From assembly GCA_900546255.1 (NCBI GenBank), contig URCB01000039.1, positions 1 to 16,398 of the forward strand: 16,398 nucleotides of DNA, read 5' to 3'. The stretch's first letter is position 1, and each line of letters begins with the position of its first letter. Shown one piece after another: positions 1-7,009 of the stretch. The DNA is from an uncultured Eubacteriales bacterium. Lineage in GTDB: Bacteria > Bacillota > Clostridia > Oscillospirales > Oscillospiraceae. Under the pieces are notes generated by a model. The model saw only the letters and a list, made by a program, of their open reading frames with translations, ran no database searches and was not told the DNA's origin. Position numbers and translations under genes: made by a program.

Positions 1-118
1 GCGTCCGGGCTTTCTCTAGAGAAAGCCTGGATCCCCGCCCGGGACCGGGCGGGAACCCACCTCGCAGGGTCCCCCCTGCGCCGGTCCCAACGGGAACCTG
101 CCGATCAGGGAGCCCCCC
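1..118. other. Gap downstream of rplI with three consecutive hairpins
   Basis: No gene is seen between the window edge and the rplI stop. Three inverted repeats follow one another. Positions 8-27 are a perfect 20-bp palindrome (GGCTTTCTCT and its complement). At 34-53, CCCGCCCGG pairs with CCGGGCGGG across two bases. At 63-80, CGCAGGG pairs with CCCTGCG across a 4-nt loop. None has a clear T-tract on the minus strand, so these are not standard terminators for rplI. In many Firmicutes the next gene would be the replicative helicase; it is not visible here. Confidence 0.55.
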
Positions 119-568
119 TCACTTCTCCTCCGTGACCACCACGTTCACGGTGCCCGTGATCTCATACCCCAGCTTGCACTTGAGCTGGTAGGTCCCAAAG
201 CTCTTAATGGGCTCGTCCTGGACGATCTTGCTCTTGGCGATGTTCAGACCGAACTGGGCCTGGAGGGCCTCGGAGATCTCCTTGCTGGTGACGGCGCCGA
301 AGAGGCGGCCGCCGGCGCCGGCCTTGGCGGGGATCTTCACCATCAGCTCCTTCAGCTTCTCGGCGGTGGCCTGGGCCTCGGCCTTCTCGGCCTCCATCTG
401 GGCCTTCTTGGCCTTGTCCTGCATGATCATCTTGTTCATATTGTCCGCGTTGGCGGGGACGGCCAGCTTCTTGGGCAGCAGGAAGTTGCGGGCATAGCCG
501 TCGGATACGTTCACCAGCTGGCCCCGCTTACCCTGGCCCTTCACGTCTTGCTGTAAAATCACTTTCAT
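119..568 (-). CDS. rplI: 50S ribosomal protein bL9
   Basis: Ribosomal protein bL9 of the large subunit binds 23S rRNA and helps maintain reading frame. The 149-residue product has the usual bL9 length. Its N-terminal domain opens MKVILQQDVKGQGKRG and continues with VNVSDGYARNFLLP, the conserved bL9 signature (about residues 18-32). A lysine/alanine-rich connecting helix follows (about 45-75), then the C-terminal domain with GRLFGAVTSKEI (about 87-98). The ATG is preceded by GGAGGT at 575-580 with 6-7 nt spacing. The gene starts 60 bp after the gdpP stop on the same strand. The gdpP-rplI order is common in Firmicutes, usually followed by the replicative helicase, so co-transcription from the gdpP promoter is likely. 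Confidence 0.97.
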   Translation of the reverse strand: MKVILQQDVKGQGKRGQLVNVSDGYARNFLLPKKLAVPANADNMNKMIMQDKAKKAQMEAEKAEAQATAEKLKELMVKIPAKAGAGGRLFGAVTSKEISEALQAQFGLNIAKSKIVQDEPIKSFGTYQLKCKLGYEITGTVNVVVTEEK

Positions 569-628
569 GGGGATACCTCCAATTATAATATCGTTCTTTT
601 GGCAGCAGCGCGGATGCGCTCTGCGGTG

Positions 629-2635
629 TTATGCGTCGCTTCCATCGTCGAAGTAGGCGTCGATGGCGCCCTTCAGCAGGGGAAGCACCTCCTCCGGGGT
701 CTTGCCGGGGAACTGGGCCCCGGCGGTGGCGGCGTTGCCCCCGCCTCCCAGGGTCTCACAGATCACCTGGACGTTGACATTGCCGCTGGACCGGGCGGAG
801 AGGTAGGCCTGCCCCGCCTCCGGGAAGAGGACGAAGGAGGCCTCAATGCCGGCGATGTTCAGCATCTCATCGGCCGCCTGGCCGGCAATGGCCCGGCCCA
901 CCAGCCGGTCGGTGAGGGTGATGGCCATGGTTCCATGATAGGGCTGGGCCCCCTGAATGATCTGGAACTTGGTCACCGTATCCCGCAGATTGTGCTGGAA
1001 GCACTTGTTGACCTGGGAGATGTCCGCCCCGGCCTTGCGCAGGAAGGCGGCGGTCTCAAAGGTGCGGCTGCCGGTGCGCATGGTAAAGCCCTTGGTATCC
1101 AGCACGATGCCCGCCAGGATGGACTCCGCCTCCACCCGTTTCAGGTCGCCGGAATCCAGGATGTACTGGACCAGCTCCGCCACCAGCTCGCTGGCAGAGG
1201 AGGCGTAGGGATCGTGGAAACTGAGGGCCGGTTTCTCGATGTAGGAGGCCGCCCGCCGGTGGTGGTCGATGACCACGATCCGCGCCCCGGAGGTCAGCAG
1301 GTCGGGGGCCTGGGTCTGCTCCGGGCGGTTGGTGTCCACCACCACCACCACCGTGTTGGGCCCTGCCAACCGGAGGGCCTCCTCCGCGGGGACAAACAGC
1401 CCCCGGTACTCCGGCAGAGCCATCAGCTGGCGGACCTGCTCCTCCGCCGGGTAGGGGGAGGGGGCCCGGACGGCCCGGATGGGCACGCCCTTCTTCCGGG
1501 CGATGGCACACACCCCGGCCACCGCCCCCACCACGTCCAGGTCGGGGTAGGCGTGGCCCATGACGATGACCTGGTCGGTGCTGGCCAGCAGCTCGGACAG
1601 GGCGGAGGCCACCACCCGGCTCTTCACCTTGGTGCGGCGCTCCACCTCTTTGGACCGGCCACCGAAGAAGAAGAATTCCGGCCCGTCCTTCACCACGGCC
1701 TGGTCTCCCCCCCGGCTGAGGGCCATGTCCAGGGCCAGAGAGGCAAAGGAGTGCAGCTCCCGCGGGGTCTGCCCCTGGCAGCCAAAGCCCATGGAGAGGG
1801 TGGCCGCCACGCCGTTGGGGCTCTGCACCTGGCGGATCTCATCCAGGATGGGGAACTTTTTCCGGTAGGAGTCCCGGAAGGGGCCAGTCTCCCAAATCAG
1901 GAGGTAATGGTCCCGCTCATACCGCAGCAGGATGGCCCCGGAGGGCTCCAGCCACTGCACCAGGCGGTGGTTGATCTCCGTGCGGATGGCCGAGCGCTCC
2001 CCCTCTTCCAGGCCCCGGATCAGGTCCTCGTAGTTGTCCACCTGCAAAATGCCCACCACCGGGCGGGTGGTGTGGAACCGGTCGGCGATGCCGGCATACT
2101 CCGTCACATCCACCCAGTAGGTGGTGGCCAGGAACGCATCCTCGTCCCCAGTGCACACCAGGTTGCCGTAGACCAGATACTGTTTCTCCCCCACCGGAAT
2201 GGGCTCGGGGGCCAGATGGTCCCCATCCAGCAGCCACTGGGACTGGAAGGAGGGCACCAGGGCGGAGAGTTTGGTCTCAAAGAGATGGTCTGGGTCCCCG
2301 GTCAGGTGGAGGAAGCGCTCGTTGCTCCAGATGATGTCGTCGGTGTCCGGGCGGAAAATCACAATGGGCAGGGGGGAGGTGATCATGGTCCGCCGGGAGG
2401 CGGCATCCACCCCGCTGGTCATGTGGTCCAGGTAGACCATGACCTCCTTCTTCCGCCGGGTGATGCCCGTCTGGAAGTAGAGGTAGAGGATCAGCACCAG
2501 CACCAATTCTGCCAGGCACAGCCAGCGGTTGTAGCAGGCCGTGAGCCCGGCAAACAGCAGGCTGGCCACAAAGAAAAGGCGGAAGCCTGTCTCTGTCATT
2601 TTGGAGAGCGCTTTTTGAAACGACTGCTGACGCAT
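629..2635 (-). CDS. gdpP: Cyclic-di-AMP phosphodiesterase GdpP (DHH/DHHA1, membrane anchored)
   Basis: GdpP hydrolyses the second messenger c-di-AMP to pApA and so affects osmotic and cell-wall homeostasis. The 668-residue product is close to the usual ~660. It has two N-terminal membrane segments (about 18-34 and 39-55), a PAS-like region (about 85-180), a degenerate GGDEF-like region (about 190-320), and DHH and DHHA1 domains (about 345-660). DHH-domain motifs are visible: GHAYPDLDVVG (360-370), VVVDTNRP (431-438), DHH (457-459) and DTKGF (513-517). The DHHA1 glycine motif reads GGGGN (630-634), where relatives usually have GGGGH. The start at 2635 is chosen because AGGTGG lies 7 nt upstream. 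A longer reading frame exists, but its next ATG (2701) falls inside the -10 element and has no ribosome-binding site. Confidence 0.95.
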   Translation of the reverse strand: MRQQSFQKALSKMTETGFRLFFVASLLFAGLTACYNRWLCLAELVLVLILYLYFQTGITRRKKEVMVYLDHMTSGVDAASRRTMITSPLPIVIFRPDTDDIIWSNERFLHLTGDPDHLFETKLSALVPSFQSQWLLDGDHLAPEPIPVGEKQYLVYGNLVCTGDEDAFLATTYWVDVTEYAGIADRFHTTRPVVGILQVDNYEDLIRGLEEGERSAIRTEINHRLVQWLEPSGAILLRYERDHYLLIWETGPFRDSYRKKFPILDEIRQVQSPNGVAATLSMGFGCQGQTPRELHSFASLALDMALSRGGDQAVVKDGPEFFFFGGRSKEVERRTKVKSRVVASALSELLASTDQVIVMGHAYPDLDVVGAVAGVCAIARKKGVPIRAVRAPSPYPAEEQVRQLMALPEYRGLFVPAEEALRLAGPNTVVVVVDTNRPEQTQAPDLLTSGARIVVIDHHRRAASYIEKPALSFHDPYASSASELVAELVQYILDSGDLKRVEAESILAGIVLDTKGFTMRTGSRTFETAAFLRKAGADISQVNKCFQHNLRDTVTKFQIIQGAQPYHGTMAITLTDRLVGRAIAGQAADEMLNIAGIEASFVLFPEAGQAYLSARSSGNVNVQVICETLGGGGNAATAGAQFPGKTPEEVLPLLKGAIDAYFDDGSDA

Positions 2636-2699
2636 AGCAACACCACCTGTACCCGCTGCCCCAAGTGCAACGAGGGCAAGAATACCATAGTAATGATAC

Positions 2700-2708
2700 A
2701 TTATACCA
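2700..2708 (-). promoter_or_regulatory. Extended -10 promoter of gdpP-rplI
   Basis: On the minus strand the sequence reads TGGTATAAT, a perfect -10 hexamer with the TGn extension. No good -35 is seen 16-18 bp upstream, which is acceptable for an extended -10 promoter. Transcription would begin near 2693, giving a leader of about 58 nt to the ATG at 2635. Confidence 0.65.
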
Positions 2709-2743
2709 TAGCCCATCCAAAAAATCCAGAGGAGAAACCCCTT

Positions 2744-2781
2744 ACGCCCCCAAATCGAGCACCGACTTGGGGGCGTTTTTT
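2744..2781 (+). terminator. Hairpin plus T-tract between YihY gene and gdpP, oriented on the plus strand
   Basis: Perfect 10-bp arms ACGCCCCCAA (2744-2753) and TTGGGGGCGT (2767-2776) enclose a 13-nt loop. A run of six T follows on the plus strand (2776-2781). Both flanking genes are on the minus strand, where the hairpin is followed by AAGGGGTTTC with no proper U-tract. It therefore looks like an intrinsic terminator facing plus-strand (antisense) transcription. It may also partly terminate the YihY transcript. Confidence 0.6.
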
Positions 2782-2795
2782 CCGGAATGGGGCTG

Positions 2796-3626
2796 TTATT
2801 TTTTTCGCCGCCGGTACCACACACTGGTAAACACAATCCCCAAAAACAGGATCTGCCCGCACAGGTACAGCCACAGCAGCAGAATGATCAGAGACACCAA
2901 CGACCCATACACCAGCGACAGCCGGGTGGACAGGCCAATGAACCAGGAGAACACCGCCGAAGACACCACCAGCGCCAGGGCAGAGACCAAGCTGCTCACC
3001 AGCATGGGCAGCCGAGGGGTGCCGAAGGGGGCCGCCAAGTTCAGCACCCCCATCAAGAACAGAAAGAAGATGCAGAACAGCAGCACATACCGGGTCCAGG
3101 ACCACAGGTCCGCCGCCGGGGACAGGAAGGGCAGGCGCTGGGCCACCGCCGCCAGGGTTCGCTGGCCGGTGACCACCACCATCACCGACAGGTTCACCGT
3201 CACCAGCAGCGCCAGGGGAAAGAGGATGCTGGACACCAGCCCCCGCAGCATGGACTGGGAGACCTCGTCGTACATATCCACAATCACCTGGGTCACCGTG
3301 CGGAAGGCCGCCGCGGCAGAGAACCACCCCGCCGCCAGCCCCGCAAAGAACAGACCAATGGACTGGTGGGAGGAGATGTAGACCAGGTAACTCTCCACCA
3401 CATCCAAGGCCGCCTCCGGGAACACCGTCTGGAGCTGGTCGATGAGGCTCACCACATCGATGTTCACCAGGCCTAACAGATAGGAGACGCAGATGAGCAC
3501 CGGGAACACCGTCAGCAGCACGAAGTAGGCCAAACTGGCCGCCGCCTGGGGCACCCGGCGGCTGAAGTAGAGGAGCAAAGCCTCCCGCAGGAAGAGCACC
3601 GGCGAGGAAGACCAGAGCTTTTTCAT
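2796..3626 (-). CDS. YihY/virulence factor BrkB family membrane protein
   Basis: A 276-residue integral membrane protein with about six predicted transmembrane segments (roughly 28-52, 88-107, 128-152, 177-198, 207-231, 240-267) and a basic C-terminal tail (YRRRKK). The QAAASLAYFVLLTVFP region (27-42) and YGSLVSLIILLLWLYLCGQ (240-258) are typical of the YihY/BrkB family (PF03631). The family was once annotated as ribonuclease BN, but that assignment is wrong for E. coli YihY, and its biochemical role is unresolved. The ATG at 3626 has a strong AAAGGAGG 7 nt upstream. A much longer reading frame continues upstream, but it crosses the divergent spoIIP gene and is a GC artefact. The gene is divergent from spoIIP with about 76 bp between starts. 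Confidence 0.92.
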   Translation of the reverse strand: MKKLWSSSPVLFLREALLLYFSRRVPQAAASLAYFVLLTVFPVLICVSYLLGLVNIDVVSLIDQLQTVFPEAALDVVESYLVYISSHQSIGLFFAGLAAGWFSAAAAFRTVTQVIVDMYDEVSQSMLRGLVSSILFPLALLVTVNLSVMVVVTGQRTLAAVAQRLPFLSPAADLWSWTRYVLLFCIFFLFLMGVLNLAAPFGTPRLPMLVSSLVSALALVVSSAVFSWFIGLSTRLSLVYGSLVSLIILLLWLYLCGQILFLGIVFTSVWYRRRKK

Positions 3627-3657
3627 GGGGGCGCCTCCTTTCCGTAGGTTCTGAATC

Positions 3658-3669
3658 CGCCCTTGGGCG
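3658..3669. promoter_or_regulatory. Small inverted repeat between the divergent YihY-family and spoIIP genes
   Basis: CGCCC and GGGCG are separated by TT in the roughly 76-bp divergent spacer. This is a possible operator or hairpin. No confident promoter was found for either gene. CATAC at 3684-3688 recalls the -10 of sporulation sigma-E promoters, but no matching -35 could be assigned. Confidence 0.25.
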
Positions 3670-3702
3670 CATAGGGTAAGGGCATACGGGAGTGTGATGC
3701 CA

Positions 3703-4818
3703 ATGAAAACACGAAAGGCCAGGGGACAGGTCCGCCGCTTTTTCCGGCGGGGCATCGCCTGCCTGCTGGCCCTGACCGGGGTCGCCATGGCAGCGGTCAA
3801 CGCCGGGGTCCCTCTGGACTGGCTGGGAAACCTGGCCGCCATCCCCACCGCCTCGGCGGCCCAGGAAACCCCAAGTCCGGACGAGCCCGTCCCCCTCCTC
3901 CAGCGGCTGCTGTTGGGGGACTCCGCCCTGCTGGCCCAGTGGGCCTCAGGGGCCGGGGACACCGCCCCCCAGGCCCATCCTGAGGAAGGGGAGGCCGAAG
4001 CCGAACTCCAGCAGGTCTCCCCCGACCAGATCCAGGAGAAAACCATCTCCGGCGGCGGCACGGGGTATGTGAACGCCCAGGGGATTTCCCTCTTCAACCG
4101 GACCAGCAAAACCGTGGACCTGGAGGCGGTGGCCCAGAGCGGGTCCTCCCTCACCTTCCAGCCCGCCGAGGCAGGGCCCCAGGTGCTCATCGTCCACACC
4201 CACGCCACCGAGGCCTACGCCCAAGACAGCCAGAACCCCTACGCCGAGACGGGGGTGGCCCGCACCACAGACACCAACTATAATATCATACGGGTGGGGG
4301 ATGAGATCGCTCGAATTTTCCAGGAGATGGGCATTGCCGTCATCCACGACAAAACCCTCCACGACTCCCCCTCCTACAACGACGCCTACGACAACGCCCG
4401 GACGGGGATCGAGGGCTACCTGGAACAGTACCCCACCATCCAAATGGTCCTGGACATCCACCGGGACGCCCTGGTGGACAGCGACGGCACCGTCTACAAA
4501 CCCGTCCTGCAAATCGACGGGGTGAAAACCGCCCAGGTCATGCTCCTGGTGGGCACCGACGATGCCGGGGCCACCTTCCCAGACTGGACGGAGCACCTGG
4601 CCCTGGCCATGGAGATCCAGCAGGAGATGAACTCCCTCTGGCCCGGCCTGGCCCGGCCCATCACCCTGCGCACCGCCCGGTTCAACCAGCAGCTCACCAA
4701 GGGCTCCCTGCTGGTGGAGGTGGGCAGCCATGGCAACACCTTGGAGGAGGCCCTGGCCGGGGCCCGGCTCTTCGCCCGGTCAGCGGCCAAAGTGCTGCTG
4801 GCCCGGGTGGGGGCATAA
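3703..4818 (+). CDS. spoIIP: Stage II sporulation protein P (peptidoglycan amidase/endopeptidase)
   Basis: SpoIIP is the amidase/endopeptidase of the SpoIID-SpoIIM-SpoIIP machine, which degrades septal peptidoglycan and drives engulfment during sporulation. The product has a basic N-terminus, a membrane anchor (about 18-35), a variable linker rich in acidic residues (about 55-110) and a C-terminal SpoIIP domain (about 155-365). Diagnostic motifs are VLIVHTHATEAY (H165, H167, E170), LDIHRD (D251, H253), LLVGT, RFNQQL and LLVEVGSHGNTLEEA (E339); the conserved His/Glu residues fit the family's zinc site. Start choice is uncertain: GTG 3694, ATG 3697 and ATG 3703 are in frame. ATG 3703 is preferred because GGGAG (3688-3692) lies 10 nt upstream, against 4 nt for 3697. 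The gene stands alone, without the gpr neighbour seen in Bacillus. Confidence 0.95.
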   Translation: MKTRKARGQVRRFFRRGIACLLALTGVAMAAVNAGVPLDWLGNLAAIPTASAAQETPSPDEPVPLLQRLLLGDSALLAQWASGAGDTAPQAHPEEGEAEAELQQVSPDQIQEKTISGGGTGYVNAQGISLFNRTSKTVDLEAVAQSGSSLTFQPAEAGPQVLIVHTHATEAYAQDSQNPYAETGVARTTDTNYNIIRVGDEIARIFQEMGIAVIHDKTLHDSPSYNDAYDNARTGIEGYLEQYPTIQMVLDIHRDALVDSDGTVYKPVLQIDGVKTAQVMLLVGTDDAGATFPDWTEHLALAMEIQQEMNSLWPGLARPITLRTARFNQQLTKGSLLVEVGSHGNTLEEALAGARLFARSAAKVLLARVGA

Positions 4819-4858
4819 CCCCTTCCGGCGGACGGCCCCGGTGCCGCCGCCCCCTCTG

Positions 4859-4890
4859 CGCTCCCAAGGCAAACGCCTTGGGAGCGTTTC
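4859..4890 (+). terminator. Intrinsic terminator of spoIIP
   Basis: Perfect 12-bp arms CGCTCCCAAGGC (4859-4870) and GCCTTGGGAGCG (4875-4886) with loop AAAC, followed by TTTCGCTTT on the plus strand. It lies about 40 bp past the spoIIP stop. The T-tract is interrupted but the stem is very stable. Confidence 0.85.
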
Positions 4891-4924
4891 GCTTTCCCCG
4901 CCCGCCAGCAAGCAGCGGGCCGAT

Positions 4925-4966
4925 AACAAAACCCCCTCCCCTGGTTTGGAAACCCAGAGAAGGGGG
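4925..4966 (-). terminator. Intrinsic terminator of the M23 gene / secA operon (minus strand)
   Basis: On the minus strand a 16-bp stem forms between the CCCCCTTCTCTGG side and the CCAGGGGAGGGGG side. It has two G-U pairs, one bulged G and a short CCA loop, and is followed by TTTTGTT. It lies about 140 bp past the M23 stop. With the spoIIP terminator at 4859-4890 it insulates the convergent pair. Confidence 0.8.
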
Positions 4967-5008
4967 CTCGGGGGAAGGGATCTTCCTCCGTCATGTTCTT
5001 TCCCGCAT

Positions 5009-5085
5009 ACCGCCCTCCGTAAGGGCGGTGCTGCCTGGCAGGGCGGATGTCTCCGCGTCCCAAGGCCGTTGGTCACTCCCAACGG
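5009..5085. other. Two hairpins in the 3' untranslated region of the M23 gene
   Basis: ACCGCCCT (5009-5016) pairs with AGGGCGGT (5022-5029) over a 5-nt loop. CCGTTGG (5066-5072) pairs with CCAACGG (5079-5085) over a 6-nt loop. Neither is followed by a T-tract, so they would lie in the mRNA between the M23 stop and its terminator. They may stabilise the 3' end; function is unknown. Confidence 0.5.
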
Positions 5086-5104
5086 GCGCCGGCCCTGGGG
5101 ATGG

Positions 5105-6931
5105 TCACCCCTCCTCGGGGGCGGCCGGTTCTCCCTCCCCTTCAGGGGGCGTGCCTTCGTCTGCCGGGTTGTCTGCGGGCTCCTCCGGCTGGGCAGGTTC
5201 CTCCGGTAGGGCAGGCGTCTCCGGGGTCTCTGGGGTGGCGGGGACCTCAGGTTCCGCAGGCTCCTCCGCCGGCGTCTCTTCCTCCGGTTCCTCCTCGTCT
5301 ACCGGGGTGCGGGCGGGGGCATTGTTCTCCCCCGGGAGGTAGAAGAGGGGATCGATGGGCTCGTTCTCATAGCGGACCTCGAAGTGGCAATGGGGGCCGG
5401 TGGACCGCCCGGTGGACCCCACCGCGGCCACAGGGGTCCCCTGGGTCACCTCGTCCCCCACCTCCACCAAGATCTTGGAGCAGTGGGCGTAGTAGGTCAC
5501 AAAGCCGTTTTCGTGGGTGATGACCACCAGGTTGCCATAGGTCCCCCGCTCTCCGGCGAAGGTGACGGTGCCGTCGGCGGCGGCGTTGATGGCGGTTCCC
5601 TCCGGGGCGGCGATGTCCAGCCCCCGGTGGAAGTTGGTCTCCCCAAAAATGTAGCGGTAGCCGAACTCCGAGGTGATGGTCCCCTGGACCGGCCAGAGGA
5701 AGAGGCAGCCGTCCGGCAGTTCCGGCATGGCCTTGGTGCCCGTGCCCACGATGAGGGGGGTGGCCTCGGTGACGGTGACGGCGTTGAGGTCGTTGCTGGC
5801 CACAGGGATGCCGCACCGTTTCACCACCCGGGACAGGACGTTGGCCTGCCCGGCCTGGCCCTCCTGGATCACCCGCTGCTGGCCCAGGAACATGGTGTCA
5901 TCGTCCTGGGTCTCCAAGGCGGGGGCAATCTCCCGGGTCACGGTGGCCTCCTCCACGGTGGAGACCACCAGCAGCGGGCAGTTCTGTTCAATGGTGATGG
6001 TGGCGCCCGCCTCCAGGGGCGTGCGCACCTGGTCCCCCAGCAGGTCTGCCAAATCGATGGTGGCGTTTTCCGCCTCCTCCGCCGTTTTGGCTGCCTGATT
6101 GGCGGCCTCTCCCTCTGCCGGGTCCTCGGCAGCGGGGGCCTGGGCCTCCTCCTCGGATTCCTCCTCCAGGGGGCTGGAGGCCAAGGTGACCTCCGTGGTC
6201 AAGGTGAGGTCGGGGTTCAGGGCCCGGAACCGCTCCTCGGTCATGGAGAAGAGGGCGGTCACCGATTCCAAGGTGTCCCCCTCCTGGACGGTGTAGTCAA
6301 AGGTCCGGGGGGCGGCGGCCAGCATGGTCTGGGCCATCTCCTCGGCGGTGGACTCCTCCTGCCCGGCGGGGAGGTACTCGTAACGGATGTCCACCTGGCT
6401 CTCAATGTACAAAGACCGGGTCTCGTCGGTGGTGTAGTGCTCCTTCACCAGGTTCAGGGCCTGGGTGATGACGTCGGCATCCCCGTTGACCCCCACGGTG
6501 GTGCCGTCCACCGTCAGGGTGTAAACGTGGTCCAGCTGGGGGATGCTCTCCAGGATGGAACCGGTGACGCCGGACAGGCTCTCAATCTGGTCCTTGGGGG
6601 CCAGGGCCGTGGTCAAGGTGAGGTCCTGGTTCAGGGAGACCGGCGCCTCTAAAATCTGGGAGGCCCGGTTCTCCGCCTGGGCCACCGCCTGGTCATAGGT
6701 GCCCGGGTCCTGGAAGAAGGCCAGGGTCTGGCCCTGGGCCTCCACCTGGTAACACAGGGTGCAGGAGGCCGCTGTAATGGCGCCGGCCAGCACCACGCCG
6801 CTCAGGCACAGGAAGGGCAGGGAGGTGCGCAGGGGGTGGGCCGCATGGGCGGCCTCCCGCTGTTCCCGGCGCCGCTGGGCCTTCCGCCGCCGGCGGTACC
6901 TGGTTTGTTCGGAAAAGAATCGCTTGTGCAC
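5105..6931 (-). CDS. LysM-G5-M23 family cell-wall metallopeptidase, membrane anchored
   Basis: A 608-residue predicted peptidoglycan hydrolase of the cell surface. It has a very basic N-terminus (RYRRRRKAQRRREQ), one membrane segment (about 37-60), an N-terminal region of unknown fold (60-205), a LysM-like segment (FDYTVQEGDTLESV, from 211), a G5 domain (about 318-398), and an M23/LytM domain (about 408-532). Lysostaphin-type zinc ligands are present: H435 and D439 (HRGLD) and H516 (HCHFEV), with H483 and H514 also conserved. An acidic Pro/Glu tail ends the protein (about 535-608). An Ala/Glu stretch (254-292) interrupts the LysM. The start is GTG 6931, with AAAGGAGT about 11 nt upstream. It follows pgeF on the same strand after 78 bp with no terminator, so it may share the secA transcript. 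With the full ligand set it is likely active. Confidence 0.9.
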   Translation of the reverse strand: MHKRFFSEQTRYRRRRKAQRRREQREAAHAAHPLRTSLPFLCLSGVVLAGAITAASCTLCYQVEAQGQTLAFFQDPGTYDQAVAQAENRASQILEAPVSLNQDLTLTTALAPKDQIESLSGVTGSILESIPQLDHVYTLTVDGTTVGVNGDADVITQALNLVKEHYTTDETRSLYIESQVDIRYEYLPAGQEESTAEEMAQTMLAAAPRTFDYTVQEGDTLESVTALFSMTEERFRALNPDLTLTTEVTLASSPLEEESEEEAQAPAAEDPAEGEAANQAAKTAEEAENATIDLADLLGDQVRTPLEAGATITIEQNCPLLVVSTVEEATVTREIAPALETQDDDTMFLGQQRVIQEGQAGQANVLSRVVKRCGIPVASNDLNAVTVTEATPLIVGTGTKAMPELPDGCLFLWPVQGTITSEFGYRYIFGETNFHRGLDIAAPEGTAINAAADGTVTFAGERGTYGNLVVITHENGFVTYYAHCSKILVEVGDEVTQGTPVAAVGSTGRSTGPHCHFEVRYENEPIDPLFYLPGENNAPARTPVDEEEPEEETPAEEPAEPEVPATPETPETPALPEEPAQPEEPADNPADEGTPPEGEGEPAAPEEG

Positions 6932-7009
6932 GGGGATCTCGACTCCTTTGACAACGAAAACTGACAGCTTACAACAACGTACGAACGGGAACCCTCCCCA
7001 CCCCGGCCA

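Noticed and set aside
83..92. Shared 10-mer GGTCCCAACG at 83-92 and, on the minus strand, at 13470-13479, with a related CCCAACGGG near 5078-5086
   Set aside because: Short GC-rich matches are expected by chance in this composition, and the flanks do not align, so no repeat family is claimed.
582..587. TATAAT on the minus strand just upstream of rplI
   Set aside because: It is only 2-3 bp from the ribosome-binding site, so a transcript starting there would lose the SD; no -35 is present. It is probably just AT-rich SD-flanking sequence.
2755..2770. Resemblance of GAGCACCGACTTGG to the tail of a Cas9 tracrRNA
   Set aside because: The match is short, lies inside the loop and arm of the 2744-2776 hairpin, and there is no cas gene or repeat nearby.
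599..2830. A 743-codon open frame antisense to gdpP
   Set aside because: It is the mirror of a GC-rich gene; its translation is His/Gly/Leu/Val-rich low-complexity sequence with no domain, while the minus strand carries complete GdpP motifs.
2796..4208. A 470-codon frame extending the YihY-family gene upstream
   Set aside because: The extra 194 codons run antisense to spoIIP and lack family similarity; the ATG at 3626 has a strong SD.
6932..7009. Possible separate promoter for the M23 gene in the pgeF-M23 gap
   Set aside because: No pair of hexamers with acceptable spacing was found, and there is no terminator after pgeF, so no promoter is called.
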